Assembly: GCA_031269245.1 (NCBI GenBank) | Contig: JAISZL010000004.1 | Location: 1-50,506, forward strand | Reading direction: 5' to 3' | Source: Synergistaceae bacterium | Lineage (GTDB): Bacteria > Synergistota > Synergistia > Synergistales > Synergistaceae | Length of the DNA: 50,506 nucleotides | Program-made: the position numbers and the translations under genes | In this document: positions 15,075 to 24,455 of the stretch, one piece after another | Position numbering within the stretch: the first letter of the stretch is position 1 | Layout of the letters: every line of letters begins with the position of its first letter | The notes under the pieces: generated by a model | The model's database searches: none | Told to the model about the DNA's origin: nothing | Seen by the model: the letters and a program-made list of their open reading frames with translations, nothing else

Positions 15075-15788
15075 TCAGGGCAGCGGGACGACGGCCACTG
15101 GGTATCCCTTTCTCTCCAATTCAGCCGCCAGTTCCGCCGCGGCCTCCCTGGAGTTCCCCGCGCTCACCCGCACCCGGTGGAAGGTCTTGCCGGACGAGTC
15201 GACCTTGCTTATCGATGCGGCGTAACCCTGTTTCTCGACCTCGGACTGGAGCGTGGACGCGCCCTCACGTTTCACGAACGCGCCTATTTGAACCGCCCAT
15301 TTACCGCTCGCGCCTGCGGCAGCATTGGCGGTCTGCCGCTGTTTCGCCGGATTGGACGCGGCCGGCGTCTTCTCCTTCGCGTCTGCGGGGCGCGCTGAAA
15401 CGCCCTTCGCCTGCGTACTCGACGACGCCCTGACCGGTGTCCCGTTTGGGGCTATCGGCCCCGCCAGGATCATCGACTCGCCAGCCTTGCCGTCCGCCGC
15501 CGTATGGCCTGCCGGCCCGGCGGGACTCGCACTCTCCCGTTCCGCGAACTCGGGCTCCGGGGCTATGGGTGCCGCGGTAAGGGAGTTTTGAGCGTTCTCC
15601 TCGGCAATTGAGGGGGAAATGACCTCGATCCCCTCGATTCTGTCAACGGGCATCAGAAAAAAGAGCTTTATCCCGACGAACAGCAACACGAGAGCTATCA
15701 CGGCCGCGATCGGCAGAGCGAAATGACCGAACGTGAAACCCGATCCCCTATCCTTGTAACTTCTGCTTCTTCTTGACGTGGCTGCCAT
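15075..15788 (-). CDS. SPOR-domain membrane protein
   Basis: A bitopic inner-membrane protein of 237 residues. A basic cytoplasmic tail (1-24) is followed by one transmembrane helix (about 25-48), a long Ala/Pro/Thr-rich periplasmic linker (about 60-155), and a C-terminal SPOR domain (about 160-237) that begins WAVQIGAFVKREGA and contains FHRVRVSAG. SPOR domains bind glycan strands lacking stem peptides at division septa, as in FtsN and DedD, so a septal role is likely. It starts 12 bases after the radical SAM gene and is the last gene of the dcw cluster. It could be a functional analogue of FtsN, but that is inference from topology and context only. Confidence 0.85.
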   Translation of the reverse strand: MAATSRRSRSYKDRGSGFTFGHFALPIAAVIALVLLFVGIKLFFLMPVDRIEGIEVISPSIAEENAQNSLTAAPIAPEPEFAERESASPAGPAGHTAADGKAGESMILAGPIAPNGTPVRASSSTQAKGVSARPADAKEKTPAASNPAKQRQTANAAAGASGKWAVQIGAFVKREGASTLQSEVEKQGYAASISKVDSSGKTFHRVRVSAGNSREAAAELAAELERKGYPVAVVPLP

Positions 15789-15800
15789 GACAATACCTCC

Positions 15801-17336
15801 TTATTTAAGCTTTGCGATATCGCGCGTCAACCCCAGGCGTCTCAGTTCACTCGCGGCCTCCGGTCTGCTGACCTCATACAATAGCCTATTGTATGAAAAA
15901 CCCAGCGGCGCCCCATCCACCAAACGCCTGGACGTCTCAGGCGTCGCCCAGGAGAGCGCGTACTCCAGACACGCCTCCTTGATGCTCGCGATTTCCGCTA
16001 TCCCGCGTAGCGAGCCGTGGAATGACTTCAACAGGACGTCGCGCCCGCGCTTCAATTTTTTCAACGCATTCCCCTCCCCCTCGCCGCCGAATGGAGCATC
16101 GGCCCACCTCGTTCCCGGCTTTGGCACGAACGGCGCTATCGTCGCCGTCACCCGCAGACCAGTCGATTCCCTCACCCTCAGACAGAGATTCGAGATGGAC
16201 AGGAGGTGATGATCCTCCTCCCCGGGCAGCCCCATCATGAAGTACAGTTTCGCGCTCCTCACTCCCTCTCCCTTTGCCATTCGGAGCGTCTCGACTATGA
16301 GGTCATTGGTGAAACTCTTTCCGCATCGAGCCCTCAGCCGGTCGTCACCGCTCTCGGGAGCGACCGTGACGCTGCGCCTTCCGCCTCGGACGAGCGCGCG
16401 CACCATCTTTTGCGTCATCCCGTCCAGTCTGAGGGACGCGAACGAAATTCCCATTCCCCTCTCGCCGGCGAAGTCCAGCAACTCGTCCAGATCTTTATAA
16501 TCGCCCGCCTCCGGCGTAACGAGGCCTATCCTGCCGAGTTCGCTCCCGCGCGCGGCTTCGTCTATGTCGCGCTTCACCAGATCCAGATCTCTCTGCCTAG
16601 GAGGGCTGAAACACGCGGGCAGCGTACAGAATCCGCACCCTCTCGCGCAGCCCCTTTGAAGCTCAACCAGAAACGCGGCACCGAAAACCGTGCGAGGCGT
16701 CACCCAGTTCCCGTGACCGAAGTCGAGGTCGATGCCGCGCCTCGACGTCTCCAGAAGGTGAACCCCGCTCTCGTGTATCGCCGGAACGTATATCGAAGGG
16801 TGTTCCGCGAGCAGGGAAAGAACCCTGTCCCTCAAACGCTGCGACCTGACGACCTCCACGACGTGAGGCACAACGCCCACCCCGTCTCCCAGGACTACGA
16901 AGTCCGCGATCGCCGATAGCAGACACGGGTTTATGTACGTTACCGCGCCCCCGCAACCTATCAGAGGAGCCCCGCCGCGGCTCGCCCGCTCGGTCCTGGA
17001 TGGGGGTATCCCGGCGGACTCGAGCCACTTGACCAAGACGCGGGCGTCGGCCTCGTAGGATATGCCGCTCAAAATGACCTGAAACCTCTCCAGCAGCGTG
17101 TCCCTCTCGACTGAGCGGTGCGGCGCCGGCGACGCGAAGAAACGTTCCGCGGCGACGCCGAGCTCGCGAAGAGCTCTATATATATAATGAAATCCAAGGT
17201 TCGCCATCCCCACCGAGTAATCGGCCGGGAAGAAGAGCGCGCACGGCGAATCCCCCCCCGCCGGCAAGCTCGTCGTTGGTATCTCGTCAGCCCTGTAGCC
17301 GGACCAGGTGGCCCACGTCGTCGCCCTGTTGCCCAA
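15801..17336 (-). CDS. Radical SAM protein of unknown substrate, next to ftsZ
   Basis: A 511-residue radical SAM enzyme. The N-terminal 160 residues resemble the cobalamin-binding-like or Rossmann domain of uncharacterised radical SAM proteins (FFPADYSVGMANLGFHYIYR at 35-54). The SAM cluster motif is CARGCGFC (Cys230, Cys234, Cys237), followed by a barrel with YFMMGLPGEED and APESGDDRLR. The start is a TTG at 17336 with GAGGTGAG just upstream. It follows ftsZ by 84 bases and precedes the SPOR gene by 12, on the same strand, so it is probably co-transcribed with division genes. The substrate is unknown: methylthiolation, a peptide modification or another radical reaction are all possible. Confidence 0.85.
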   Translation of the reverse strand: MGNRATTWATWSGYRADEIPTTSLPAGGDSPCALFFPADYSVGMANLGFHYIYRALRELGVAAERFFASPAPHRSVERDTLLERFQVILSGISYEADARVLVKWLESAGIPPSRTERASRGGAPLIGCGGAVTYINPCLLSAIADFVVLGDGVGVVPHVVEVVRSQRLRDRVLSLLAEHPSIYVPAIHESGVHLLETSRRGIDLDFGHGNWVTPRTVFGAAFLVELQRGCARGCGFCTLPACFSPPRQRDLDLVKRDIDEAARGSELGRIGLVTPEAGDYKDLDELLDFAGERGMGISFASLRLDGMTQKMVRALVRGGRRSVTVAPESGDDRLRARCGKSFTNDLIVETLRMAKGEGVRSAKLYFMMGLPGEEDHHLLSISNLCLRVRESTGLRVTATIAPFVPKPGTRWADAPFGGEGEGNALKKLKRGRDVLLKSFHGSLRGIAEIASIKEACLEYALSWATPETSRRLVDGAPLGFSYNRLLYEVSRPEAASELRRLGLTRDIAKLK

Positions 17337-17420
17337 ATTCTCACCTCATGATGTCAAGATTCCCTCCGCTGAAACCTGGCTCCTCCAGGCCGCCGCTCCT
17401 CGCGGCGCGTTGTCGGCGGA

Positions 17421-18677
17421 TTATTTTTTCTTCTTTCTGTAGAATGCCGGAGAGTCCAGCTGGTCCTTCGGAATTCCCTGAGCGCTGAACAGGTCCTCCC
17501 CATCGGCCCCCGCGCCGGAGAACCGCGCGTCCGCCTCCCCAGTTTCCGGCCTTGCCTTGAATGGGATGGCCGGGCTCGGTTTCGGCGTCTGCGCCGGTTG
17601 CGGCCCCACCGTGGCCTCCGTTAAGGAGACTCTCGCTGGGCGCGACAGAGTCCTGCCGCCGGGAGCGCCCATTGTTGATGGTATGACCTGGGACGACTCC
17701 GCTTCGGCGATTTTGTTTTCGTCGAAACCCGTCGCGATGATGGTGATTCTGACCACGTCCTCCATGTCGGGGTCGAACACCTGGCCCCATATTATGTTGG
17801 CGTCCGGGTCGCTCGCGTCCGTTATGATGTTGGCTGCCTCCTCGACCTCGTGAATGCCTATGTTGGCGCCGCCGGAGACGTTGAAGAGCACGCCCTTCGC
17901 CCCTATCATCGGGACCTCCATCAGGGGGCTGTTGATCGCGTTGTGCGCGGCTGTCGACACCCTGTTCTCGCCGTAGCCCTCTCCAATGCCCATGATCGCC
18001 GCCCCCGAGTTGCTCATTATCGTGCATACGTCAGCGAAGTCCACGTTCACGAGGCCGGGCTTCAGGATGAGGTCCGTCACGCCCTGGACGGCCTGGTGGA
18101 GCACGTTGTCCGCCATCTCGAACGCCTTGTTGAGCGTGGTCCTCTTGTCGGAGATCGAGAGGAGTCTGTCGTTTGGGATGACTATCAGCGCGTCGACCTG
18201 TTCCTTGAGACGGAGTATGCCCTCGGCCGCGTTGGCTATGCGGCGGCGGCCCTCGAACTGGAACGGCCTGGTCACGACTGCCACCACGAGCGCGCCGGTC
18301 TCCTTCGCTATGTGCGCTATGATGGGAGACGCACCGGTCCCAGTGCCGCCGCCCATCCCGGCGGCGAGGAAAACCATGTCGGCCCCCTCCAGCACGGCCC
18401 TTATCTCCTCCTTAGACTCGTTGGCCGCCTTTTCGCCCACGGATGGGTCGGCGCCGGCGCCAAGCCCCCTGGTCAGCTCCCTCCCTAGGGTTATCTTGAA
18501 CGGCGCTTCGGATAGCTCAAGGTGCGCTTGATCTGTATTGGCGGCGATGAACTCCACCCCTCCGACCCCACCCTTCATTATGTGGTTGAGTGCGTTGTTC
18601 CCCCCGCCGCCCACTCCCACTACCTTTATTATTTCGTGATGCGACTTGTCCCCGTCCATCTTGTAAACTCCCTGCAT
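17421..18677 (-). CDS. ftsZ: Cell division GTPase FtsZ
   Basis: FtsZ polymerises into the cytokinetic ring and organises septal wall synthesis. The 418-residue protein has the GTP-binding GGGTGTG at 109-115, [13 protein letters not shown] near the start, NTDQAHL, and the T7-loop region [11 protein letters not shown] needed for GTP hydrolysis in the polymer. Residues about 330-400 form a variable linker; the C-terminal tail [12 protein letters not shown] resembles the short conserved peptide that binds FtsA, with a run of lysines at the very end. The ATG has GGAGGAG six bases upstream. It lies about 100 bases after ftsA in the usual order. Confidence 0.98.
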   Translation of the reverse strand: MQGVYKMDGDKSHHEIIKVVGVGGGGNNALNHIMKGGVGGVEFIAANTDQAHLELSEAPFKITLGRELTRGLGAGADPSVGEKAANESKEEIRAVLEGADMVFLAAGMGGGTGTGASPIIAHIAKETGALVVAVVTRPFQFEGRRRIANAAEGILRLKEQVDALIVIPNDRLLSISDKRTTLNKAFEMADNVLHQAVQGVTDLILKPGLVNVDFADVCTIMSNSGAAIMGIGEGYGENRVSTAAHNAINSPLMEVPMIGAKGVLFNVSGGANIGIHEVEEAANIITDASDPDANIIWGQVFDPDMEDVVRITIIATGFDENKIAEAESSQVIPSTMGAPGGRTLSRPARVSLTEATVGPQPAQTPKPSPAIPFKARPETGEADARFSGAGADGEDLFSAQGIPKDQLDSPAFYRKKKK

Positions 18678-18775
18678 CAGATCTCCTCCTACCCGGCCAA
18701 ATGGGGCAAATAAGCGGAATGAATCTCCATATCCCGGCCTGTTCCGAATTACGCCCTGCTCAGCTCAAGCTCGCG

Positions 18776-20128
18776 TCAGAACAACTCCTTCAGCAGATCC
18801 TTGAGGTACTGGGTTATGTTCTTTCCGCCAAAGAGAGGTTCTCTGTCTCGTTCTTCGCTCTGGTCGCCGCTCCTCTGCGCCTTGCCTCCGCTTACGATGC
18901 CGCTGTTCTTCAGTTGGTCGAGCGACTGCTCCAGATAGCGGAAGGGGTCGCGCTCCTGCTCGAGCGCGTATCGGATTATTCCGGCCGCGCAGGTGAACTC
19001 GGGGCCGTTTCTCCCCGGGGGCATTCGGTTGGAGTCCAGAGGGAGCGACACGCGCACCGGAATGTTCATGACGCCCGAGAGGTACTGATCGATACCAGCG
19101 CTCTTCGCCCCCCCGCCTGTGATCACCAGCCCGGCCGGCAGCATCGTCACCCCGGACATGGCGATTTCGTTGCCCACGAGAGTGGAGAACAGCTCCTCGA
19201 CCCTGCACTGGACTATGTCGGTGAGCTCCCTCATGGAGTACGAGTAGTTCCTGCCCATGTATTCGAAATCCGGGCTGGCGCCATCCAGATCCTCGTCGCA
19301 TGGCATCAAGTCCACCTCTTTTTTTATCTCCTCCGCCTTGTTGAGCGGCATCTTCAGGACCGACGCCACGTCGTTCGTTATGTGGTCCCCGCCGACCGAC
19401 ACGACTGCCAGGTGCTTCGGCCTGTCACCGGAGAACACCGCCACGCCGCACGTACCACCGCCTATGTCGACCACAGCGGCGCCCGCCATGCTCTCCTCTG
19501 GCGTGAGGACGCCCAGCGCGGACGCGAGAGGCTTTATCACGAATCCATTGACCGCCAGCCCAGCTTTTTCGACGCAGTTGTACACGTTCTGAACCGTGGC
19601 GGTCGGTACTATCACCGATTCCAGATCAATGTCCAGCCTCATCCCGGTCATGCCCAGAGGGTCGTCTATGCCGGAGTTTCCATCCAGGGAATACTCAACT
19701 GGTATAGTGTGAAGTATCATCTGATTGTTTGGAACGGCCACGTTCGCCTGCGCCGCCTCTATAACGCGCTCGATGTCGAACTGCATGACCGTCCGGGGGG
19801 CCCTGCCCAGCGATATCATGCCCTTCGTCCTAACGCTTTTCACGTCGCCCCCGCTGAACGACACGGTCGCGTCGGACAGGTCGAGCCCGACCATGTTCTC
19901 CGCGTCGACTATGGCCTGTCTAAGTGAGCGGACGGACTGATCCAAGTTCACTATCAGTCCCTTCCTGATTCCGTGGGACGGAGCCTGGCCCATGCCTATT
20001 ATCTGGGCCTCTCCCGTCGGGCCGTCTCGTTCGGCCACCACCACCGTGACCTTGCTCGTCCCTAAATCCAACCCCACTAGAACTTCCGGATCCCTGTAGC
20101 CGGACGTAGTTGAAGTTTTTTTAAACAA
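18776..20128 (-). CDS. ftsA: Cell division protein FtsA
   Basis: FtsA is an actin-like ATPase that anchors FtsZ filaments to the membrane. The 450-residue protein opens with GLDLGTSKVTVVVAE (phosphate 1), has the DIGGGTCGVAVFSG phosphate-2 loop and VITGGGAKSAGIDQYL, and ends with a short amphipathic helix QYLKDLLKELF, the expected membrane-targeting sequence. The start is a TTG at 20128 with GGGGG eight bases upstream. It lies between the ftsQ-like gene and ftsZ. The region of about 380-430 before the terminal helix is hydrophilic and variable. Confidence 0.97.
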   Translation of the reverse strand: MFKKTSTTSGYRDPEVLVGLDLGTSKVTVVVAERDGPTGEAQIIGMGQAPSHGIRKGLIVNLDQSVRSLRQAIVDAENMVGLDLSDATVSFSGGDVKSVRTKGMISLGRAPRTVMQFDIERVIEAAQANVAVPNNQMILHTIPVEYSLDGNSGIDDPLGMTGMRLDIDLESVIVPTATVQNVYNCVEKAGLAVNGFVIKPLASALGVLTPEESMAGAAVVDIGGGTCGVAVFSGDRPKHLAVVSVGGDHITNDVASVLKMPLNKAEEIKKEVDLMPCDEDLDGASPDFEYMGRNYSYSMRELTDIVQCRVEELFSTLVGNEIAMSGVTMLPAGLVITGGGAKSAGIDQYLSGVMNIPVRVSLPLDSNRMPPGRNGPEFTCAAGIIRYALEQERDPFRYLEQSLDQLKNSGIVSGGKAQRSGDQSEERDREPLFGGKNITQYLKDLLKELF

Positions 20129-20191
20129 TGCGGGGTCCCCCTATCAATAAAAATATTTTCCATCGTTATAATCATTGAAATTCGCGCGCCT

Positions 20192-20998
20192 TCACTTCGC
20201 CCCTCTGTTGGTCACGGTAAATATCGTGTCGGTGAACGTAGCGTTTATAATCAGCCCCGGCGGCACCTTCCCGGCTCTTCCCGGGTAGATTTTCTCGAGC
20301 GCCGCCGCGAGCGGCAGCCAGTCCGAGGCATCGTCCTTCACTATGATTTCGCCCGTTATCCGCTCCTCCGAGCCTAGGAGTATCTGCACGACGGGGCGGC
20401 CGTCGGCCTTCTTCGCCAGAAGACAGTATATCTCCTCGTTCCACGCGATTTTTTCGATAGTATCGTACCACTTCACTATCTTGGCCATCGGAAGGCTCGA
20501 CGGGTACACGTCGCCCATCTGCCTTTCTGGGTCTATAGGCATCGCCATCTCGGGGTCCCACGCGAGTATGGGGCGGTTTGGAAACCTGAGTCCCCTGACT
20601 GACGCGCTTGACGGCAGATCGGCCCGCCACATCCTCTTGTTCGCGGACAGCCACCAGAACTTGGAGTTCCACGACACGCCCAGAAAGACGTCCAGCGGCG
20701 AGACGCTCACCTTGTATCGCCCCCACCCGGCCAGCTTGAGTTTTACGTCGACCGGGTAGTAATCGGCGACCCCGCGCACGAAATCCCTCCCGCGAAACAG
20801 CAGGCAAGGCCAAAAAACATTCGCGTTTCCGGGGACGGCCCGCCAGATTATATCGTCCGACAGAACGTTCGCCGGCGTTATCGCTAGGTCCCTCAGCCTG
20901 AAGAACTCGTATCGCCCCTCCGTGAAGTAAAGAACCCCGCACAGCGCGCTGAACAATAAAATATAAACCTTCCATCCTCGTCCTCTAAAGCCCGGCAT
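20192..20998 (-). CDS. FtsQ/DivIB-like division protein (divergent)
   Basis: A 268-residue bitopic protein: short basic cytoplasmic tail, one transmembrane helix (about 9-25), then a periplasmic part. The segment after the helix, FFRLRDLAITPANVLSDDII with Trp and Pro residues following, fits a POTRA-like domain as in FtsQ, which links early and late division proteins. Overall sequence similarity to known FtsQ is low to the eye, so the call rests on topology and position: it overlaps murB by 14 bases and lies just before ftsA, exactly where ftsQ belongs. The rest of the protein is rich in Trp and has no motif I recognise. Confidence 0.7.
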   Translation of the reverse strand: MPGFRGRGWKVYILLFSALCGVLYFTEGRYEFFRLRDLAITPANVLSDDIIWRAVPGNANVFWPCLLFRGRDFVRGVADYYPVDVKLKLAGWGRYKVSVSPLDVFLGVSWNSKFWWLSANKRMWRADLPSSASVRGLRFPNRPILAWDPEMAMPIDPERQMGDVYPSSLPMAKIVKWYDTIEKIAWNEEIYCLLAKKADGRPVVQILLGSEERITGEIIVKDDASDWLPLAAALEKIYPGRAGKVPPGLIINATFTDTIFTVTNRGAK

Positions 20999-21917
20999 AT
21001 ATCATTTCCTCTTCGACGCCCAAAGTCTTTATCTCGAAATCCAACGTTACCCCGAACATGTCGAAGACCATCTTCCTGCACATGGCGGCCAGCCTCACGA
21101 TGTCCCGCGCCGAACAGCCCCCGGCGTTCTCTATGAAGTTGGCGTGAACGGAGGAGACGCGCGCGTCTCCCTGCACCAGCCCCTTGCACCCGGCCTTGTC
21201 GAGTAGCATCCCCGCGCTTTGCCCCTGAGGGTTTTTAAATACGCAACCCGCGGTACGGCATCCGACGGGCTGGAGGCGCCTTGCCTCGATCGCCTCTTTT
21301 ACCCCGGCCCGCACGCGCTCCCCCGTCGAGACCGAGAGCTTGAACGACGCGCCCGTTACCACTCTGCCGGAGCCCTCGATCAGGCCGCATCTTCTGTAGC
21401 TCCACCCCATGTCGGCGGAGTCCCGTTCGACTGTCTCCCCGTCCTCCTCCAGAGTCCTCACCTTGACCACGCTCGACGCGGCGGACCCAGTTAACGCGCC
21501 GGCGTTCCCCGTTATCGCCCCGCCCACTGTGCCGGGTATGCCGGCCGCGAATTCGAGACCGCTCCACCCCTCTTTTATGGCTATGCCCAGGACGTTAGAC
21601 AGCTTTGCCCCCGCGGAGCAATCTATGAACGCGCTGGCGCCCTCTACGCGAAGCTCGATATCCGACACGCCCGCGGTCAGCAACACCGGGACGTTGATAG
21701 GCCCGTCGCCTATCAGGACGTTCGAACCGCCGCCCAGCGTGAAAAACCCCTCCCCTTCGGATTGCGCCCACCTGACCGCGTCAATCAGCTCGTCGCGGGA
21801 ACGAGGGGCGAGCAGCGTTTCCGCAACCCCTCCGACGCCCCATGTCGTCAGGGGCGCGAGCGGGCGGCTGTGGAGGACGAAAGGGCGTACGCTACCCGGC
21901 GGCCGCGCCTTCGACAT
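20985..21917 (-). CDS. murB: UDP-N-acetylenolpyruvoylglucosamine reductase
   Basis: MurB is the FAD enzyme that reduces UDP-GlcNAc-enolpyruvate to UDP-MurNAc with NADPH. The 310-residue protein has TTWGVGGVAE, the FAD-binding FTLGGGSNVLIGDG, LEFAAGIPGTVGGAITGNAG and GCVFKNPQG, and C-terminal SVHANFIENAGG. The pattern with YRRCGL rather than the longer loop suggests a type II (shorter) MurB. It overlaps murC by 26 bases and the ftsQ-like gene by 14, so all three must be translated in concert. The start lacks a strong ribosome-binding site, which fits coupling to murC. Confidence 0.97.
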   Translation of the reverse strand: MSKARPPGSVRPFVLHSRPLAPLTTWGVGGVAETLLAPRSRDELIDAVRWAQSEGEGFFTLGGGSNVLIGDGPINVPVLLTAGVSDIELRVEGASAFIDCSAGAKLSNVLGIAIKEGWSGLEFAAGIPGTVGGAITGNAGALTGSAASSVVKVRTLEEDGETVERDSADMGWSYRRCGLIEGSGRVVTGASFKLSVSTGERVRAGVKEAIEARRLQPVGCRTAGCVFKNPQGQSAGMLLDKAGCKGLVQGDARVSSVHANFIENAGGCSARDIVRLAAMCRKMVFDMFGVTLDFEIKTLGVEEEMIYAGL

Positions 21918-23337
21918 TTGCCACTAGCTCTTTTTTCTTCAGCCCGTCCAATATCCTCTTGCTCAGCGTCTCTATGCTGCCGGCGCCTATCGTCAGCACC
22001 AGCTCGCCCGGTCTCGCGGCGCCGCATATCAGCTCGGACGCCTCCTGGAAGTCCCCGCACACCACGGCGTCGCTCCGGCCCATCGCGGAGAGTTCGTCGG
22101 CTATCAGGAAGGACGAGACGCCGGCTATCGGGGGCTCGTCGGCCGAATATATCGGAAGCAGGTAAATGTGCGCCGCGTTCCGCAGAACGCCCGCGAAGTC
22201 GCGATACAGGGCCTCCGTCCTCGTGTACCTGTGGGGCTGGAAGACAAGCCGCACCGGACGCCCGGGGAACGCGTGGCACACCGCTCCCATCGTGGCCGCT
22301 ATCTCGCGGGGATGGTGCCCGTAATCGTCGTAGACGAGCACACCGCCAACATCGCCTATGAACTGGAGCCTTCGCTTCGCGCCGCGAAAATCCCCTAGGG
22401 AGGTCCTTGCCGATTGAAAGGGCACGCCCATCCTGTCACTCGCCGCTATGGCGGCCAATGCGTTGAGGACGTTGTGCTCGCCCGACACCTTCAGGCTGAT
22501 GTCGCCCACATGCGCGCCGTCGCGATTCGCGAAGAACTCCACCCCCCCGCCGGGCAGGTGCCTCAAGTTCGTGGCGCCCCAGTTCCACTCCACGCCCCAG
22601 CCGTATGTCACCGCGCCGCCGTGATTCCCAGACTCCAGCAGCCTCCGCACGCCGCTGTCCTCGGCGCACACGACGAGCGACGACGTCTCCTTCCTGCCGC
22701 GAGCGTACCTGTCAAACGCGTCTATCACGGAGTCGTAAGTGGGATAGTAGTCGATGTGGTCCCAGTCGACATTAGTGATCACCGCCACGTCGGGGGAGAA
22801 AAACTCGAACGACCCGTCGCTCTCGTCGAGCTCGGCGACCATGTACTCCCCGCTCCCCAGCTTCGCGTTGCACCCGATGTCGGATATCTCCCCGCCTATG
22901 GCGACGGTCGGGTCCATCCCGGCCCGCTCGGCGACCAGCGAGATCATAGACGACGTCGTGGTCTTGCCGTGGGTCCCGGCGACTCCCACGCCCCTCCTGC
23001 TGTTGAATATCAGGCTCAGGACCTCCGCCCTTCTCGCGACCGTTATCCCGCGCTTTCTCGCCTCGATCAGCTCCGGGTGGTCCTGGGCGATCGCGCTCGT
23101 GTGGATGATCAAGTCCGGGGAGTACAGGTCCAAATGCGTCTTATGGTGCCCGAGGGATATCTCGACCCCCTCTTTTCGCACCTTGTCAGCGTAGAAGGTG
23201 TTCAGGGCGTCGCATCCGCTCACGCAGTGCCCCATGGAGTTCAAGAGGAGCGCCAGCCCGCTCATTCCGGCGCCGCCGATGCCCATGAGATGTATATGTT
23301 TTCGCCCCTTTATGTCAATGAAGGCCTCTGCCCCCAA
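21892..23337 (-). CDS. murC: UDP-N-acetylmuramate--L-alanine ligase
   Basis: MurC adds L-alanine to UDP-MurNAc, the first step of stem-peptide assembly in the cytoplasm. From the TTG at 23337 the protein has 481 residues: HLMGIGGAGMSGLA near the start, the ATP-binding GVAGTHGKTTTSS, ELDESDGSF, TNVDWDHIDYY, and the C-terminal FQPHRYTR. I chose TTG because AGGAGAGG is six to nine bases upstream; a longer frame begins at an ATG at 23415 inside murG but carries 26 residues that are not conserved in the family. The start overlaps murG by 23 bases. The order murG-murC-murB is standard in dcw clusters. Confidence 0.96.
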   Translation of the reverse strand: MGAEAFIDIKGRKHIHLMGIGGAGMSGLALLLNSMGHCVSGCDALNTFYADKVRKEGVEISLGHHKTHLDLYSPDLIIHTSAIAQDHPELIEARKRGITVARRAEVLSLIFNSRRGVGVAGTHGKTTTSSMISLVAERAGMDPTVAIGGEISDIGCNAKLGSGEYMVAELDESDGSFEFFSPDVAVITNVDWDHIDYYPTYDSVIDAFDRYARGRKETSSLVVCAEDSGVRRLLESGNHGGAVTYGWGVEWNWGATNLRHLPGGGVEFFANRDGAHVGDISLKVSGEHNVLNALAAIAASDRMGVPFQSARTSLGDFRGAKRRLQFIGDVGGVLVYDDYGHHPREIAATMGAVCHAFPGRPVRLVFQPHRYTRTEALYRDFAGVLRNAAHIYLLPIYSADEPPIAGVSSFLIADELSAMGRSDAVVCGDFQEASELICGAARPGELVLTIGAGSIETLSKRILDGLKKKELVANVEGAAAG

Positions 23338-24454
23338 AACTAACCTCTCCTTTCCTGGGATCAGCCGCGAAACCCCACAAAACACCGCATGTTTTTTCGC
23401 GAACTTTACCCGCATTATACAACCTTTTGACAGTATGATTAGCTTCCATTAGATGAATTCCGCTGAGATCACTCAATTTACCGGCCAAATCGCTCAATGA
23501 CTCCGAGGATTCATCCCAAACCCTGATCAGGGGGGAAGCGGCCATCTGCAGGGCGTTTTTCATCTGGTGGTCATCGGCCGACGCCCTCCAGGGCACGACT
23601 ACGGATGGGATGGAGAGCGCCTCGACCTCCGACAGCGTGGACCCTCCCGCCCTGGTCACCAGCATGTCGGAGACCTCGTAGAGAGGAGAGATGTCCCACA
23701 TCCTTGGAATATGCATCACATTGCGCTCAATTTTCGTCGGGGAGCTGACCTCCGGGTTTATGACGACGAACCGCCACGCGGCGAACTTCTCCATGCGGGA
23801 GAGCTTGCTCAGGACCGCCGAGAGCCGTCCGCTGCCGAGTGAGCCTGTCAGCACCGAGACGAGTGGGCCTTCGAGCCAGCCGGGATCTATCCCCAGGACC
23901 CGAAGAGCCTCGTCTCTTCCGATCCCCGCGAATCGCCTTATCGGGACGCCCACCTTCACATAGCCACCTCTCTTCAGCGGGCAGCACTCGTCCCACCCCG
24001 ACGCCACCGGCACACCGAACTTGCGGGCGAGCCTGGTGGCCTTGCCCGCGCGGGCGTTCTGCTCGTGAAAGACGGAGCGGATGCCCTTGACGCGGCAGAC
24101 CAGCAGAGCCGGTATCGAGACGTAGCCGCCGAACATGATGCACAGGTCGTGCGACCCTCTCCTAATGTATCGCCACGCCTGAAGGACGCTTGCCAGCATG
24201 TCGAACCAACGGGAGATTTTTTCCGCGCGCGGCGCGCCGGCCGGCGACCCCGAAGCCCTCACCGCGAACGGCTCTATGCCGTGGGCCCGATATATCTCGA
24301 GCTCCACCGGCCTCGCTCCTGACATGTAGCTCACCTTGACGCCCGCGCGCTCGCGCCGCACCCAGTCTCCGAACGCCACCGCTGGCAGGATGTGCCCTCC
24401 CGTTCCGCCGGCGACCAGCAACAGTGATGCGGGGGATTGAGGCCGTCCGCGCAC
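23315..24454 (-). CDS. murG: Lipid II synthase MurG
   Basis: MurG transfers GlcNAc from UDP-GlcNAc to lipid I on the inner face of the membrane. The 379-residue protein begins with LLLVAGGTGGHILPA (GGTGGH at 16-21), has HEQNARAGKATRLARK, VLTGSLGSGRL and TRAGGSTLSEVEAL, and so contains both glycosyltransferase-fold halves. I chose the GTG at 24454, which follows AGGAGG and begins two bases beyond the ftsW stop; the longer open frame overlaps ftsW. The last 40 residues run on over the murC start and look less conserved than the rest. Confidence 0.95.
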   Translation of the reverse strand: MRGRPQSPASLLLVAGGTGGHILPAVAFGDWVRRERAGVKVSYMSGARPVELEIYRAHGIEPFAVRASGSPAGAPRAEKISRWFDMLASVLQAWRYIRRGSHDLCIMFGGYVSIPALLVCRVKGIRSVFHEQNARAGKATRLARKFGVPVASGWDECCPLKRGGYVKVGVPIRRFAGIGRDEALRVLGIDPGWLEGPLVSVLTGSLGSGRLSAVLSKLSRMEKFAAWRFVVINPEVSSPTKIERNVMHIPRMWDISPLYEVSDMLVTRAGGSTLSEVEALSIPSVVVPWRASADDHQMKNALQMAASPLIRVWDESSESLSDLAGKLSDLSGIHLMEANHTVKRLYNAGKVREKTCGVLWGFAADPRKGEVSFGGRGLH

Positions 24455-24455
24455 C

